DNA of 64,000 nucleotides from Siphonodentalium dalli (Eukaryota > Mollusca > Scaphopoda > Gadilida > Siphonodentaliidae). Under the pieces are notes generated by a model. It was not told the DNA's origin, searched no databases, and saw only the letters and a list, made by a program, of their open reading frames with translations. A program made the translations under genes and the position numbers. The stretch spans positions 200,229,239-200,293,238 of the forward strand of contig CP136069.1 of NCBI GenBank assembly GCA_032622095.1. Direction: 5' to 3'. The stretch's first letter is position 1, and every line of letters begins with the position of its first letter. Positions 1 to 10,149 of this stretch are shown here, one piece after another.

Positions 1-450
1 CTATTACCATTTATAATTGTTATATATGCTAGGAATCAAATTACCTAATTGCCTCACGTGCCTTTAACTGGTTGTTATGCCCAAAGTGAATAATATGCAT
101 CTTGTCAGAATTAAACCTCATTTGCCAATCGTTCGACCATTTACAACCTTTGTCGACGGATGCTTCCTAATCCATGTTATCGGGCGAACCATATAAGCTC
201 CTGTCGTCGGCAAAAATGTTACATATTCAAGGTTGTCGGGTAGTATTGTTCCAAGCAGATCCCGTGAGGAACACCACTTTTAACATCCAATAATGACGAA
301 GCTTCACCCAAAACGACCACCCGTTGATAACGTTCTACTGAGAAGTTGTGAAACCATCTTAGAAGTCCGCCAGAAATTCCATAGCATGGAAGTTTATGTT
401 CCAATCGGACGTGATGAACCGAATCTAACGCGCCTTACGAAAACGTTCTT
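1..450 (-). pseudogene. Non-LTR retrotransposon reverse transcriptase fragment
   Basis: Read on the minus strand, this fragment keeps recognisable landmarks of a LINE reverse transcriptase. There is an ALDSVHH block around 430-450 (catalytic motif A region, usually KAFDSV), then KLPCYGISGGLLRWF, then RVVVLGEASS and SGVPHG (motif B, usually SGVPQGS). At about 200-215 comes FADD (motif C), followed by WSNDWQMRFNSDK and HFGHNNQ. Stops and small shifts interrupt it, and it runs off the left edge of the window, so it is a dead partial copy. The order and wording of the motifs resemble the CR1/Jockey/Rex branch, which is a judgement from memory. It lies antisense in the intron that precedes exon 574-642 of the receptor gene. 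Confidence 0.75.
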
Positions 451-573
451 TAAAAAAACTTCTTTAAATATTTCCGTTATTTCGTCAAAAACACTTCTTT
501 ATAAATGGCCAATCCTTAAAGAATTGCCTGGGAAATCAAGCCACTCACTGACATCCACTATTGTGTGCTTCAG

Positions 574-642
574 ATACACGCTCCTTTAAGACATCTTCAT
601 GGTATAGAGGTCACCAAACTCGATGAAGACGATTTCCGGGAG
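574..642 (+). CDS. GRL-1 exon: intracellular loop between S6 and S7 (gene enters from left edge)
   Basis: This 69-nt exon is bounded by an acceptor (tgcttcag) and a strong donor (gag|gtaagt). It encodes 23 residues, IHAPLRHLHGIEVTKLDE followed by DDFRE, in phase 0 at both ends. A copy of the same length, frame and splice sites occurs at 21449-21517 with two amino-acid changes (R to I, D to A), and flanking intron DNA diverges more. In the assembled receptor it falls between helix S6 and helix S7, the intracellular loop of insect-type gustatory receptors. The S1-S6 exon of this gene should lie left of the window. The reading is an inference from paralogue comparison and splice sites. Confidence 0.6.
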
Positions 643-2975
643 GTAAGTACATGTAGGGTGTGTATAATAATGCCGTACTCCATATATACCACTAAACGAC
701 TCATGACTTATTAAAGAAGAGAGACAGGATTATCTCCATCCCATCGGGGAGTGACGAAGCACGTGCATGATTTATGTCATAACAGATCAATTCACAAAAC
801 AGAGGTCAATGATGTGTTGAAAAGTTTCCGATGCATTGTTAAACTCAACTATTGTTGGAAAACTGAATACATTGTGATATATCAATAACTAATTTTACTC
901 ATCGCAATATATGAGACATCATCTTCGAGTTTTTATCAGTCAACATTGTTCGTAGCTGGTTATTCTTTGGCATCTTGTTGTATTTATAACTTTCTAAATA
1001 GTACGATTCTCACAAACATTTACTACGCCAGGAATGCACTCGATATTTGGAACGGTTTATTACGTCATGTTGGGAATGCCGCTTCATCGTCATGCATATA
1101 TGTACAGTGTGAATAATCACGAGGGTTTTGTTGTGCACGGATAGTAAAGCTGTTAATGTTTCATCACATGATTACAACGTGTTTAACCCTTTAACCAACA
1201 GAAAGGCCCTGTGCCAATGCATTCTCTTATATATGCGAGTCGACCATAGGTCGCCTCGCATATATAAGAGAATGCATTGGCTTAACACATTAAAAATTAT
1301 AAAATTGTTAAAGAATGTAAGAAAAAATGGTAAAAAGTGTTAAAAAAAAGATTTTCTTTAGGCCAATGCATTCTCTTATATATGCGAGGCGACCTATGGT
1401 CGACTCGCATATATAAGAGAATGCATTGACACAGGGCATAACTATAACCATCACAATGTGGTCAATGAGCCGGTTCCAATGATATCCATATTTGTATGGT
1501 TTTATTGAGACAGACCCAATACAAATATGGATATAATTTAGGCTGTTGCAGCTTTATTTGGCCGTTTTTGGCCGGTTTTTTGGGTAAAGGGTTAACCAAA
1601 GTTTTGTCGCGCATGGAGAGTAATTCTATTAATGTCCCTTTACTTCATTCCAACTTGAACGTGTTTAAGCATTAAATTTGACATACGATGATATGAAGGT
1701 GGCTATATTGGACTATTGTCTATTTAATAACAACAAACTGCATTCCTTTATTATGTAATATACTGGAACTATACAATATCTCACTATGAAAGTATATGAG
1801 TATGTAGAGATTATATGCGTTCCAATTGACGATTCTGGTGGGATAATCAATTGCTGTGTCTATAACTGTCACTAGGAAGTCAACATTATAGTGTTAGAGT
1901 GTGACACATTGTCTATAAGACAAGTGTATGTGATATGACCAATGCAATCCAGTGCATAACATATAGGGGAAAGTGTCTACTTTCTGGAGAGAAAAAAAAC
2001 GAATATAGAACCAGCGGATATACAAGGTGTTATATGTGATAGTTATTTTTATCATAACTGTTCACACAGTGAGAACACGAATAAGTGAAATTAAATTGTC
2101 CCAATTCCCAGAAGTGAGGGAGCGATTTATCAGCACCAAAATGTTTGGATAGGGACTCGGTTTTGAATGTTATAACTAGTTACTGCACATCTGTATGTGA
2201 TTTTTCGTTATATTGGTGCAATGTGAATTACATCTGCGGTGATAACACACACATTTTGATAGCCCTTAATCTAGCCCACGTCGGAACTATGTTTGTTCAT
2301 ATAAACACTAAACCCTGGAGTTTAACTGCTATAGACCCACAACTGTACGAACGTCTTTATAAAATATTGTTACTACACAAGCTTTCATATAGAAACATGA
2401 GGCAAATTTAGCCCTGAAAATACCGAGCCTGGTGCTATTATAATGATGTGATGTTGGTTTGTTCTGGAGACTCAGTTAAGAACACGAGTATCACGAAGGT
2501 TTTCAAGATTGTAGTTTTCGCTGTCTTGTTCATATTCAAAACGTTTGAGGAAAATATTTTGGCTGTATATGGAAGATTCCACAAATATTTAAGAATAACA
2601 ATGTTGGTTGTTGAAAAACGATCCCAAGTTAAGGCGACAGTGGTTCTGATATTTGGGAAATAATTCGAACAGCCAAACTTCGTTAAATATGTTAGGCATG
2701 TGTATATCAATTATCATTGCAATATATATATATAGCACTGCCTTGCCAAATACCCCGAAATGATAAGTTGACCAATATCGTAGCTGACTCAGTAATATTC
2801 CCCAGATAAAGTATACCAAATAGCACAAATACCACGTTGTCGTAACGAATTCCATGTATATATACGGGCGACAGGAAGATGGCCCATTTGGCCATGCCGC
2901 TCCTGCATTTTATTATTAGAGTATGTTTAAAAATATTGTACAAATAAAATACTACTATATCCATTCTGTTTGCAG
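643..2975 (+). other. GRL-1 intron holding a MITE; no other gene seen
   Basis: Intron between the S6-S7 loop exon and the first S7 exon. It contains one unit (about 684-706) of the 21-bp sequence that forms a 23-unit array in the GRL-2 copy. It also holds the TTAA-flanked MITE at 1183-1595 and unique DNA that aligns with 22050-22312 and with 29277-32500. Short open frames here (for example 2145-2411 and 2448-2663) are not conserved as frames in the duplicate and are judged non-coding. Confidence 0.6.
1183..1595. mobile_element. piggyBac-like MITE, copy 1, with two internal hairpins
   Basis: TTAA flanks both ends (1183-1186 and 1592-1595). Just inside, the ends are inverted repeats, CCCTTTAACCAACAG and its counterpart (usual form CCCTTTACCCAACA). 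TTAA target duplication plus ends starting CCC is typical of piggyBac superfamily elements. About 405 bp, no coding capacity. Two 68-bp hairpins (about 1213-1280 and 1362-1429) start with gccaatgcattctctta, and the second is the reverse complement of the first. The duplicate locus near 22195 lacks the element, so this insertion is younger than the duplication. Confidence 0.8.
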
Positions 2976-3065
2976 GTAACAATGTTCACATCTCGGTTGT
3001 CTGGTCCGTCTCTTGGGATTAGCGTTTACGGGATGTTTATTATCGAAAGATCGACGGTACTTATG
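2976..3065 (+). CDS. GRL-1 exon: first part of helix S7
   Basis: 90-nt exon between acceptor ctgtttgcag and donor atg|gtatgt, phase 0 at both ends, encoding 30 residues (VTMFTSRLSGPSLGISVYGM then FIIERSTVLM). The pattern L-x2-P-x2-I-x3-G-x-F-x-I-x-R-S is that of the segment entering helix S7 in insect gustatory receptors. The duplicate at 32519-32608 differs at 4 of 90 nt, with 3 of the 4 changes silent, which suggests past selection on the protein. Family membership is established knowledge applied to a visible motif; the splicing is inferred. Confidence 0.75.
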
Positions 3066-3466
3066 GTATGTATGTACATGTATAATCAACACATATTCCC
3101 CATATTTTGGATATTATTAACAGCTGTTTTATATACCCACTATTGCCTATTTGACAAACCGTAGCAGTCTGTGATTGGATGGTTATATATGAAGGTATGT
3201 TGATATAGACGTGTTGCTGCCATTATGCCTATTATAAGGCCATACCAGATTATATACAACCACTTTTGGAATTCGAATTGATATCCAATACTTTAATTTA
3301 ATCAAAGCATGGTATTTTTGTATATGTACATGTATATACATGTTTGACACACAAGCACAACTGCATATAAGTAAATACTTACATATACGGTGCATTATTA
3401 TCATAGTTATACCCATTTATTAGCATAACAACCAGACGATTACTTTCGCCTTCTGTTTCATTACAG

Positions 3467-3595
3467 CTTATGGGGACGATCCTTACATATGCTGTCATCA
3501 TTTTGCAAGCCAATCCCGGTTCGGGAACAGACGAATTGAGGCGACTTCTACAGGAGTTCAACCAGTCTTCAGCAAACGCGCTAGCTGGTAATTGA
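3467..3595 (+). CDS. GRL-1 last exon: end of helix S7 with TYhhhhhQ motif
   Basis: The acceptor is gtttcattacag and the exon begins in phase 0. It encodes 42 residues starting LMGTILTYAVIILQANPGSG and ends at TGA 3593-3595. The signature of insect-type gustatory receptors is TYhhhhhQF at the end of S7; here it is TYAVIILQA, with alanine where phenylalanine is usual. A hydrophilic cytoplasmic or extracellular tail (TDELRRLLQEFNQ...) follows. The GRL-2 copy at 34001 has TGG where this gene has TGA, so its tail is five residues longer. The phase-0 boundary before this exon matches the conserved C-terminal introns of the family. Confidence 0.75.
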   Translation, partial: LMGTILTYAVIILQANPGSGTDELRRLLQEFNQSSANALAGN

Positions 3596-3752
3596 TCGGT
3601 ATACACGTGACCTGCATTGGCAGTTATTGGCTGGAGCCTGACCATTATTATGCGGCTGCTGGAAGGATTCTGACTAACCACGTGGTTTCATGTGCAGATA
3701 TCAAGCCTTGCAACACGACATTGAAATTCTTGGACAGTTGGTCGCAAATGGA

Positions 3753-4152
3753 TTAACCCTTTACCCAACAGAAGGGCCCTGTGCCAATGCATTCTCTTAT
3801 ATATGCGAGTCGACCATAGGTCGCCTCGCATATATAAGAGAATGCATTGGCTTAACACATTAAAAATTATAAAATTGTTAAAGAATGTAAGAAAAAATGG
3901 TAAAAAGTGTTAAAAAAAGATTTTTTTTAGGCCAATGCATTCTCTTATATATGCGAGGCGACCTATGGTCGACTCGCATATATAAGATAATGCATTGGCA
4001 CAGGGCATAACTGTAACCATCACAATGTGGTCAAGGAGCCGGTTCCAATGATATCCATATTTGTATGGTTCTATTGAGACAGACCGAAGATATTTTAGGC
4101 TGTTGAAGCTTTATTTGGCCGGTTTTGGCCGGTTTGTTGGGTAAAGGGTTAA
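3753..4152. mobile_element. piggyBac-like MITE, copy 2
   Basis: Flanked by TTAA at 3753-3756 and 4149-4152. The ends read CCCTTTACCCAACA and its inverted partner TGTTGGGTAAAGGG. The interior contains the same pair of mutually inverted 68-bp hairpins as copy 1. It lies about 160 bp after the stop codon of GRL-1, in probable 3' untranslated or downstream DNA. The matching place after GRL-2 (near 34275) has no insertion. Confidence 0.85.
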
Positions 4153-4651
4153 CATATGTCACCATGGATTTGACAAGATTCATCGCCGATTTCAAGATCA
4201 CCGAGTGTGCAAATTCGATCGGAATAATGCGTGTTTGTCCAATCGCCGTGTTCAATAGGGAGTTTGTGGTTTCTTTGCACAAATAAATAATACAGCTAAC
4301 TTCTCGGTTATCATCTGGGTAGAGGTAATTTTCTCTTTCAAAGTTTGGCTTTATAATCCAGTAAAATACGTACTGACGAATGTTGACTGTGGGAGAGATG
4401 GTATCATCGCAAGTCAAGTAGTAAACTTTAATGGGATTTTCTTATTAATAAGTTGCTCGTGATATTTACAAATATATATTTAAAGGGAGACAGTACCTCC
4501 TTCGGCAATATATGGGCCATCTTCTACTACATTCAACAGAACGTATGCGATAACATATTGAATAGGGTAAAACATTAGAGTTAAATACACTCACGTACAC
4601 ACAGAGCCACGTGAAATAACCTGACAACTATTGCGAAAATGAGTAAGAGTC
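4153..4651. other. Downstream flank of GRL-1; no gene recognised
   Basis: Unique-looking DNA following the MITE. An AATAAA-type signal occurs near 4281-4287 and could end a GRL-1 transcript, but nothing confirms it. A minus-strand open frame (4031-4417) starts in this DNA and runs into the MITE, so it is judged spurious. Confidence 0.4.
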
Positions 4652-5135
4652 TAAACCCTTTCTGTGCTAGGGGCCGATCTCATCGGCCCTAATTTACGGT
4701 CTGTAAAATCGGCCCTAAAAAAAATAAAAAAATAAAACAGAACCCTTTTTTTGTTTTATTGTTTTAGGTTGAAATTTGTTTGGGTATGCTCAAGCATGCT
4801 ATAGCGAATTTAAAAACAAACTGGATAAAACCTTAGGGGCATGTTATAACTCAAAAATATCACCAAGTATTCATAGTAATAATTTTGATGCCCATGAAAA
4901 ACGTAAGATTCCCTGGCACTAAACCTACAAAATAAGTATGTTAACAAATATAAGAAAACATTATTAAAATTGTAAAAAATTGTAAAAAATAATAACAAAT
5001 GATGAAAAATTGTTAGGCCAATGCATTTTCTTATATATGCGAGGCGACCTATGGTCGACTCGTATATAAAGAGAATGCATTGGCAAAGGGTATATGGGTT
5101 GATAGAAAAATCGGACCTGGCACTGAAAGGGTTAA
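4652..5135. mobile_element. TTAA-type MITE of a second family sharing the hairpin module
   Basis: The right end is TTAA at 5132-5135 and the left is TAAA at 4652-4655 (one change from TTAA). The inverted ends are AACCCTTTCTGTGCTAGG on the left and CCTGGCACTGAAAGGGTT on the right, different from the CCCTTTACCCAACA family. Inside, at about 5013-5083, it carries the same gccaatgcatt hairpin with small changes. No coding capacity. Confidence 0.7.
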
Positions 5136-5283
5136 AGTCATTTACTCATTGTCATTATAATTACCATGTTGTTTTATTTCGTTCATAAAATACATGTCAT
5201 CAGTATATTTTGCACTCATCCCAGACTCAAATTCATTCAACTGTTGCATATTTTCTGTTGAATCGAGTAGGAGATCACTCATA

Positions 5284-5497
5284 CAATGGCTGGATTTAGG
5301 TACAATCTACCTTCATATGTGGTAGTCAGAATGCGATGAAACTTTAGTAAGATGCAATGGCTGGTTTTATGTACAGTCTACCTTCAAATGTGGTAGTCAG
5401 AATGTAATGAAACGTTGGTAAAATACAATGGCTGGATTTATGTACAGTCTACCTTCAAATGTGGTAGTCAGAATGCGGTGAAACTTGGGGAAGATCA
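5284..5497. repeat. Three tandem copies of a 71-bp unit
   Basis: Units begin caatggctgg at 5284, 5355 and 5426 and contain acaatctaccttcatatgtg and tagtcagaatg with a few substitutions between copies. Confidence 0.9.
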
Positions 5498-8096
5498 TCA
5501 CTTACATTTGTATATGTTGCCAACATATATTATGAATAGCGATTTGCTGAGTGATTGTATTCTTGAATAAACATCAGTTAGATAGGGAGAGTCAACTATA
5601 ATAAAACCACTGGGTTCACTGAACTTCACACACGCAATTATTCCCTAACCAGAATTGAAATGTTGTGCGAAATGGCATGACACTCAGACCGGACCCCTTA
5701 TCGCCCTCGTACTGCTAAGATCCCAACACATACGTATATATGTAGCGGAACTATCGTCGAGTACAATCGCGAATAAATAAGGTCTGAAAATTAACCTGCG
5801 AAATTGCCGCCATCGCCAAATATGTATATAATAACGAAGCTGACAGCCCGTAACAGTCCGGACCGCCACTGTGGTGTCTAGGGGTCATTTTAGTGGTTAG
5901 AAAAGTACTCGGTCTCACAAAACACCCACCAGATATGGATAGGCGCCGCGGCCACACAGAAGTGCCGCCGTTGACCCCTATAATATATAGCTTGCCAGAA
6001 TTGGCTGTCCCGAATGTTATAGATGTTATTCGCGGAAAAATATTCGACGATGGCGGTATTTCGAGGGTTAATTGCCTTCTGTCCTGATATGATATAGAGA
6101 CACACATTCGGCGAGGGCGGCATTTCGAGGGTTATAATTGCCTTCTGTCCTGATACGATATAGAGACACATATTTTATTGTGACCCACTGACATCAGAGA
6201 GTTTAAATACGGAGTATATTATGGCATATTTCATCTCACCCAGATTTGGCACCTTCTGCTTGGCCGAGAGCTGCGTCCTACATAGTATAATGTTGTGCTA
6301 AATTTAGCACACTACTATATGTGCATGAAGTATCTTACTAAATTTAGCATAACTTTGTATAAAGCTCGCATGAAAAATCAATGAACAGAGACCACTATTT
6401 CGAGGAAATATATACGGAAATGTATCCACCAACTTAACATGAATTTTCAGGGCGACCACTAGATTGGGACCATCGATTGTTTTTATAACGGCCATCTTGG
6501 ATTTACTCTTTACACGACTAAATCCTTCGGCACACCCTACAGGCAACAACTCATTCGATCGTCACTAACTTCATACGTTTTTTCGGATGACTCTAGATGG
6601 GAGACATAAAATGTTCCGCCATTCGTTGAATAGATTGCTGATATTGAAAAATCCATCGTCACACCCTGCGGCCACCATTTATTGGACAATTGTTTTTTTA
6701 AATTTCAGGCATGTTTAGGATCACCTCTAGGTGGGAGCTATCGGATTTTAAAGATTTTCTATGAAAAACATGGCCATCGGTAACCATCTTGAATTTTACT
6801 CTGGGACGACTAGATCCGTTGGCACACCACACATATCACATCCCTTATCTGATGATCACCAAACTTCATCTATTTTCGGGGTGACCTCTAGATTGGAGCC
6901 ATCTAAAAGTTTACTCTTTCTGTTAGTCTTACTGCATCATTTGGCACTCCCTACGGCCAAACTTTTTTCCGATTAATCCCATATAGTTTTGCACCTTCAG
7001 GGTAATCTCTAGTCACTTGTTACTTGTCCGAGTTCCCTACCGCTCTATGGACTAATATATTGCATGATCCAATTTCCAAGTTGAGCCACATCATTGACAC
7101 TTTCATTATTATGTGCGCGCTATTAATGCTCAACGATGCTAAATTAACTCTTAGTTAATAAAATTATTAATTGTACTTAATTAAAGGGCGCGTATCAGTG
7201 TTTACAGACTTATTAGGGTCATGTATGTACTGGGCGTGTTGATTCGCTATAGGTTGCCAGGGTTTATAGACAAATTAGGGTCCGGTATGTACTGGGCGTT
7301 TTGATTCACTATACGTCGAATATCCTGAACGGATTCACCTACCATAGCTTCGGTGTTGCATGCAAGTGTGCAATAATTCCTAGATTTAGCAATTTCGTCA
7401 GTCATGGTACATGTAGGTGGCCGATTATTTCTGAATCTAAACCTACATGTTAACGCAGCTGTTCATCTCTGACTTCATTATATCCCACGCGGTGTTTAAC
7501 CGTTTCGATACTAACGCATCACTGATGAGTAGTTATCCCGTTCAGATAATAAGGTTAACCCTTTATATACTAAATCATCATTGATGAGTAGTTATCACAT
7601 AGGAAATGTTCAAATAATAAGTTTAACCCTGCGTATACTAAAGCATCATTGGTGAGTAGTTATCCCATATGCAACTTCATGTTACCTTTGAACTATGCTC
7701 TTTTCAACAGCATTAACGGCGCACAAGTGATAATCGAGTACGGTTTTTGTGTGAATCGATACACAATACATTAACAGTGTTAACACTCAAATTAATCACA
7801 GGGAGATTTAAGTTGAAAGTAAATAACGAATAATTATTGTAATTACAAAAGCCCCATTAACAACGCAGCGTTAATAATCAATGAAATGTTCCATTCTAAC
7901 GTCTATTGAGTGTTTTAATTGACGACCTTACTGCACACCTGCATCCTATCGGACACCTTCATATTGTAGCTATTATTGTGATAACTTAATTCCTACATAA
8001 CGTCGGTGTTCTGAGGACTCGTTATCAGCACCAAGTTTCCTATGTGCGAAGGAGTACCTTCCCGGCAAGTAACCAGCAGCAGCGTCACGCCGCTGA
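5498..8096. other. Intergenic repeats between GRL-1 and GRL-2
   Basis: No gene is recognised. A 64-bp unit is repeated at 6052-6174 (ggcggtatttcgagggtt...gatatagagacaca). At 6400-7000 there are diverged copies, roughly every 150-190 bp, of a block containing gacctctagattgggagc and ccatcttggattt. A 63-bp unit is doubled at 7198-7318 (gtatgtactgggcgt). A unit of 59-68 bp containing catcattgatgagtagttat occurs three times at 7495-7670. Short open frames in this stretch show no family resemblance. Confidence 0.6.
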
Positions 8097-8600
8097 GTTG
8101 CACGGAGTAGTGAGCGCGAAGCGTCTGAGGCCGCGGGGTTGCACAGTGTAGAGAGCGCGAAGCGTCTGAGGCGGCGAAGTTGCACAGTGTAGTGAGCGTG
8201 GAGCGTCTGAGGCCGCGAAGTTGCACAGTGTAGTGAGCGTGGAGCGTCTGAGGCCGCGGAGTTGCACAGTGTAGTGAGCGTGGAGCGTCTGAGGCCACGA
8301 ATTTGCACAGTGTAGTGAGCGTGAAGCGTCTGAGGCCGCGAAGTTGCACAGTGTAGTGAAGCGTCTGATGCCGCGGAGTTGCATAGTGTAGTGAGCGAGA
8401 AGCGGCTGAGGCCGCGGAGTTGCACGGAGTAGTGAGCGTGAAGCGTCTGAGGTCGCGGAGTTGCACGGAGTAGTGATCGAGAAGCGCCCGAGGCCGCGGA
8501 GTTGCACAATGTAGTGAGCAGCGAAGCGTCTTGAGGCCGCGGAGTTGCACAGTGTAGTGAGCGCGAAGCGTATGAAGCCGCGGAGTTGCTCGGAGTATAG
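8097..8600. repeat. GC-rich 41-bp minisatellite immediately upstream of the GRL-2 start
   Basis: About 12 units of 41 bp beginning gttgcacagtgtagtgagcg and continuing tgaagcgtctgaggccgcgga, with single-base variation between units. Starts at 8097, 8138, 8179, 8220 and 8261 show an exact 41-bp period. The array stops about 60 bp before the ATG at 8660, so it lies in the 5' untranslated region or promoter. Because the unit has no stop codon in several frames and 41 is not a multiple of 3, long false open frames appear on the minus strand. It is far richer in GC than the surrounding DNA. Confidence 0.93.
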
Positions 8601-8659
8601 TGAGCGTGAAGCTTCTGAGCCAGAAACGAGACTTGAGATTCTGACGTTTGTTGGTCACT

Positions 8660-9619
8660 ATGGGAAATAATGTGAAAGTGGCGAGCAAACAGGTAACTGG
8701 AACTGAACACGATCGTTTTGGTGACGTCACGACGCTAATTCGTGCCAACAAGACGGTTGGGTGTGTCTTTGTTAGTCCGACGAAGAGCGTAATCGCTGGG
8801 ATGGCGTTTGTATGGTGTTTACTCCTATGGATGGTATTGGGTTATGATTCTTTTATTTTTCTCTGGAATTTCGTTACGCAGTATAATTGTCTATGTAGTA
8901 AACCCGGCGACCTGGTCCTCTGTTGGAGCTCGTTGGTTTATAAAATTTCCCATATGCTGTTCTACGGTGTAGGCGCTATCGCGAGCTCGAAGCGGCTCGA
9001 TAAATTCGAAAAATCAATCGATGAATATCGGTGTCAATTTCTGACTGACAGAATTCCCACGAAAAGAACGAAAATGCTAATAGCAATACTTATCATCGTT
9101 CCGATATTTGTTGCGGGTACGGGATACAGCGTCACGTGGTTCACGGCTGCTACCAATGGCAACAATTCAGTACTTGTTGATGATGAACCAGAGGATCCCT
9201 TTCAAATAATGGTATTCGTCGCAGATAATGTTGGTAGAGTACTTGCAATTATTCAATTCACTACAATTTATATATTCTTCTCGACAGTGCTGAGACAATT
9301 GACGGCAGAATTCGAATGCATCGGCAAGAGGATCGAAAACTGTATGGTGGAACGAAACAATTCGGGTAATCGCATATCGAGTTCTGACAGGATGAGATTC
9401 GAAGCACTCATGAGAATCGTAGATCGTCTTGATGCCTTAGTGAGCCACTTTGTAGCCTTTGTTTATTTCCGGGGTGTAACGCTCATTTGCATGATGTCAT
9501 ATGCTCTGGTCCACGAAGCCCCAACGTCTGCCAGTTACGAATTTGCGGAATGGGTGACTATCTTCGTTGGTCTATACTTGACTCTGTATACATACCGGGC
9601 CATGAATCTTCATTCAGTG
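8660..9619 (+). CDS. GRL-2 exon 1: gustatory-receptor-like protein, helices S1-S6
   Basis: This exon encodes 320 residues of a multi-pass membrane chemoreceptor of the insect-type gustatory receptor-like family. In insects this family forms ligand-gated cation channels; the ligand here is unknown. Hydrophobic helices lie at about residues 44-64, 86-107, 138-158, 183-212, 259-283 and 295-312. The long loop after S4 ends in RMRFEALMRIVDRLDALVSH, the same block that GRL-4 has as RLRFESLTNIANNF. ATG 8660 is chosen because the open frame further upstream starts only with TTG. The exon ends gtg|gtaagt at 9619, phase 0, exactly where paralogues end in cag|gta. No stop falls before the donor, and S7 must come from later exons. 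It belongs to a different subgroup from GRL-3/4/5. Confidence 0.85.
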
Positions 9620-10149
9620 GTAAGTGTAATTGTATTTATTATTTACTTATTTCTTTACAATAATTAAAGGTACGGTTGGACTTGGCTGTGGGTATCCTGT
9701 GAAAATAGTTCCGCCCGTCAAAAAGCCCGTCATATTGGAACGGACTGGCCAAAAGTGCCATTTTGTTATATTATGTCAAGTTATGTGGGTTCTTTTTCCA
9801 AAGATAATACACCATAATAACATTTCCCAAGATAATACATCATATGCAACCTTAGAAGTTTCGAAAATGACTGTCGAATACAACATATTTAAAGGTGTAT
9901 ACATGTCATGTCTTGGTGAAATAGAATAAAATTATAAAAATCAATTATACCGTCAATAGATATATTTGAAGGTGTTGACCCAATATCATTGACTTATGAA
10001 TCTACAAATGTAGCATACAAGAGGAGTATATACATAGACATGTATTTCAGATCACAACTTTAATTTGTCCATCAATAATACAGATAACATAAAGATGGTC
10101 TATCTGTGTTTATACTCTGTTCTTAAATTCATGTTTGTTATGTTATACA
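9620..10149. other. Start of GRL-2 intron 1
   Basis: Intron DNA. The segment at about 9830-10030 is an inverted copy of 17150-17350 (shared aagtttcgaaaatg and gtcgaatacaaca), so a repeat element end or a rearrangement is present on both sides of the repeat cluster. The open frame 9630-9929 is not supported as coding. Confidence 0.6.

Noticed and set aside
4031-4417. 128-codon minus-strand frame
   Set aside because: Runs into the MITE end (NPLPNKPAKTGQ is MITE sequence) and is not conserved at the duplicate locus.
7973-8751. Three overlapping minus-strand open frames of 140-252 codons
   Set aside because: They come from the 41-bp repeat, whose complement has few stops. Since 41 is not a multiple of 3, the same peptide cycles through all frames, and there is no conserved domain.
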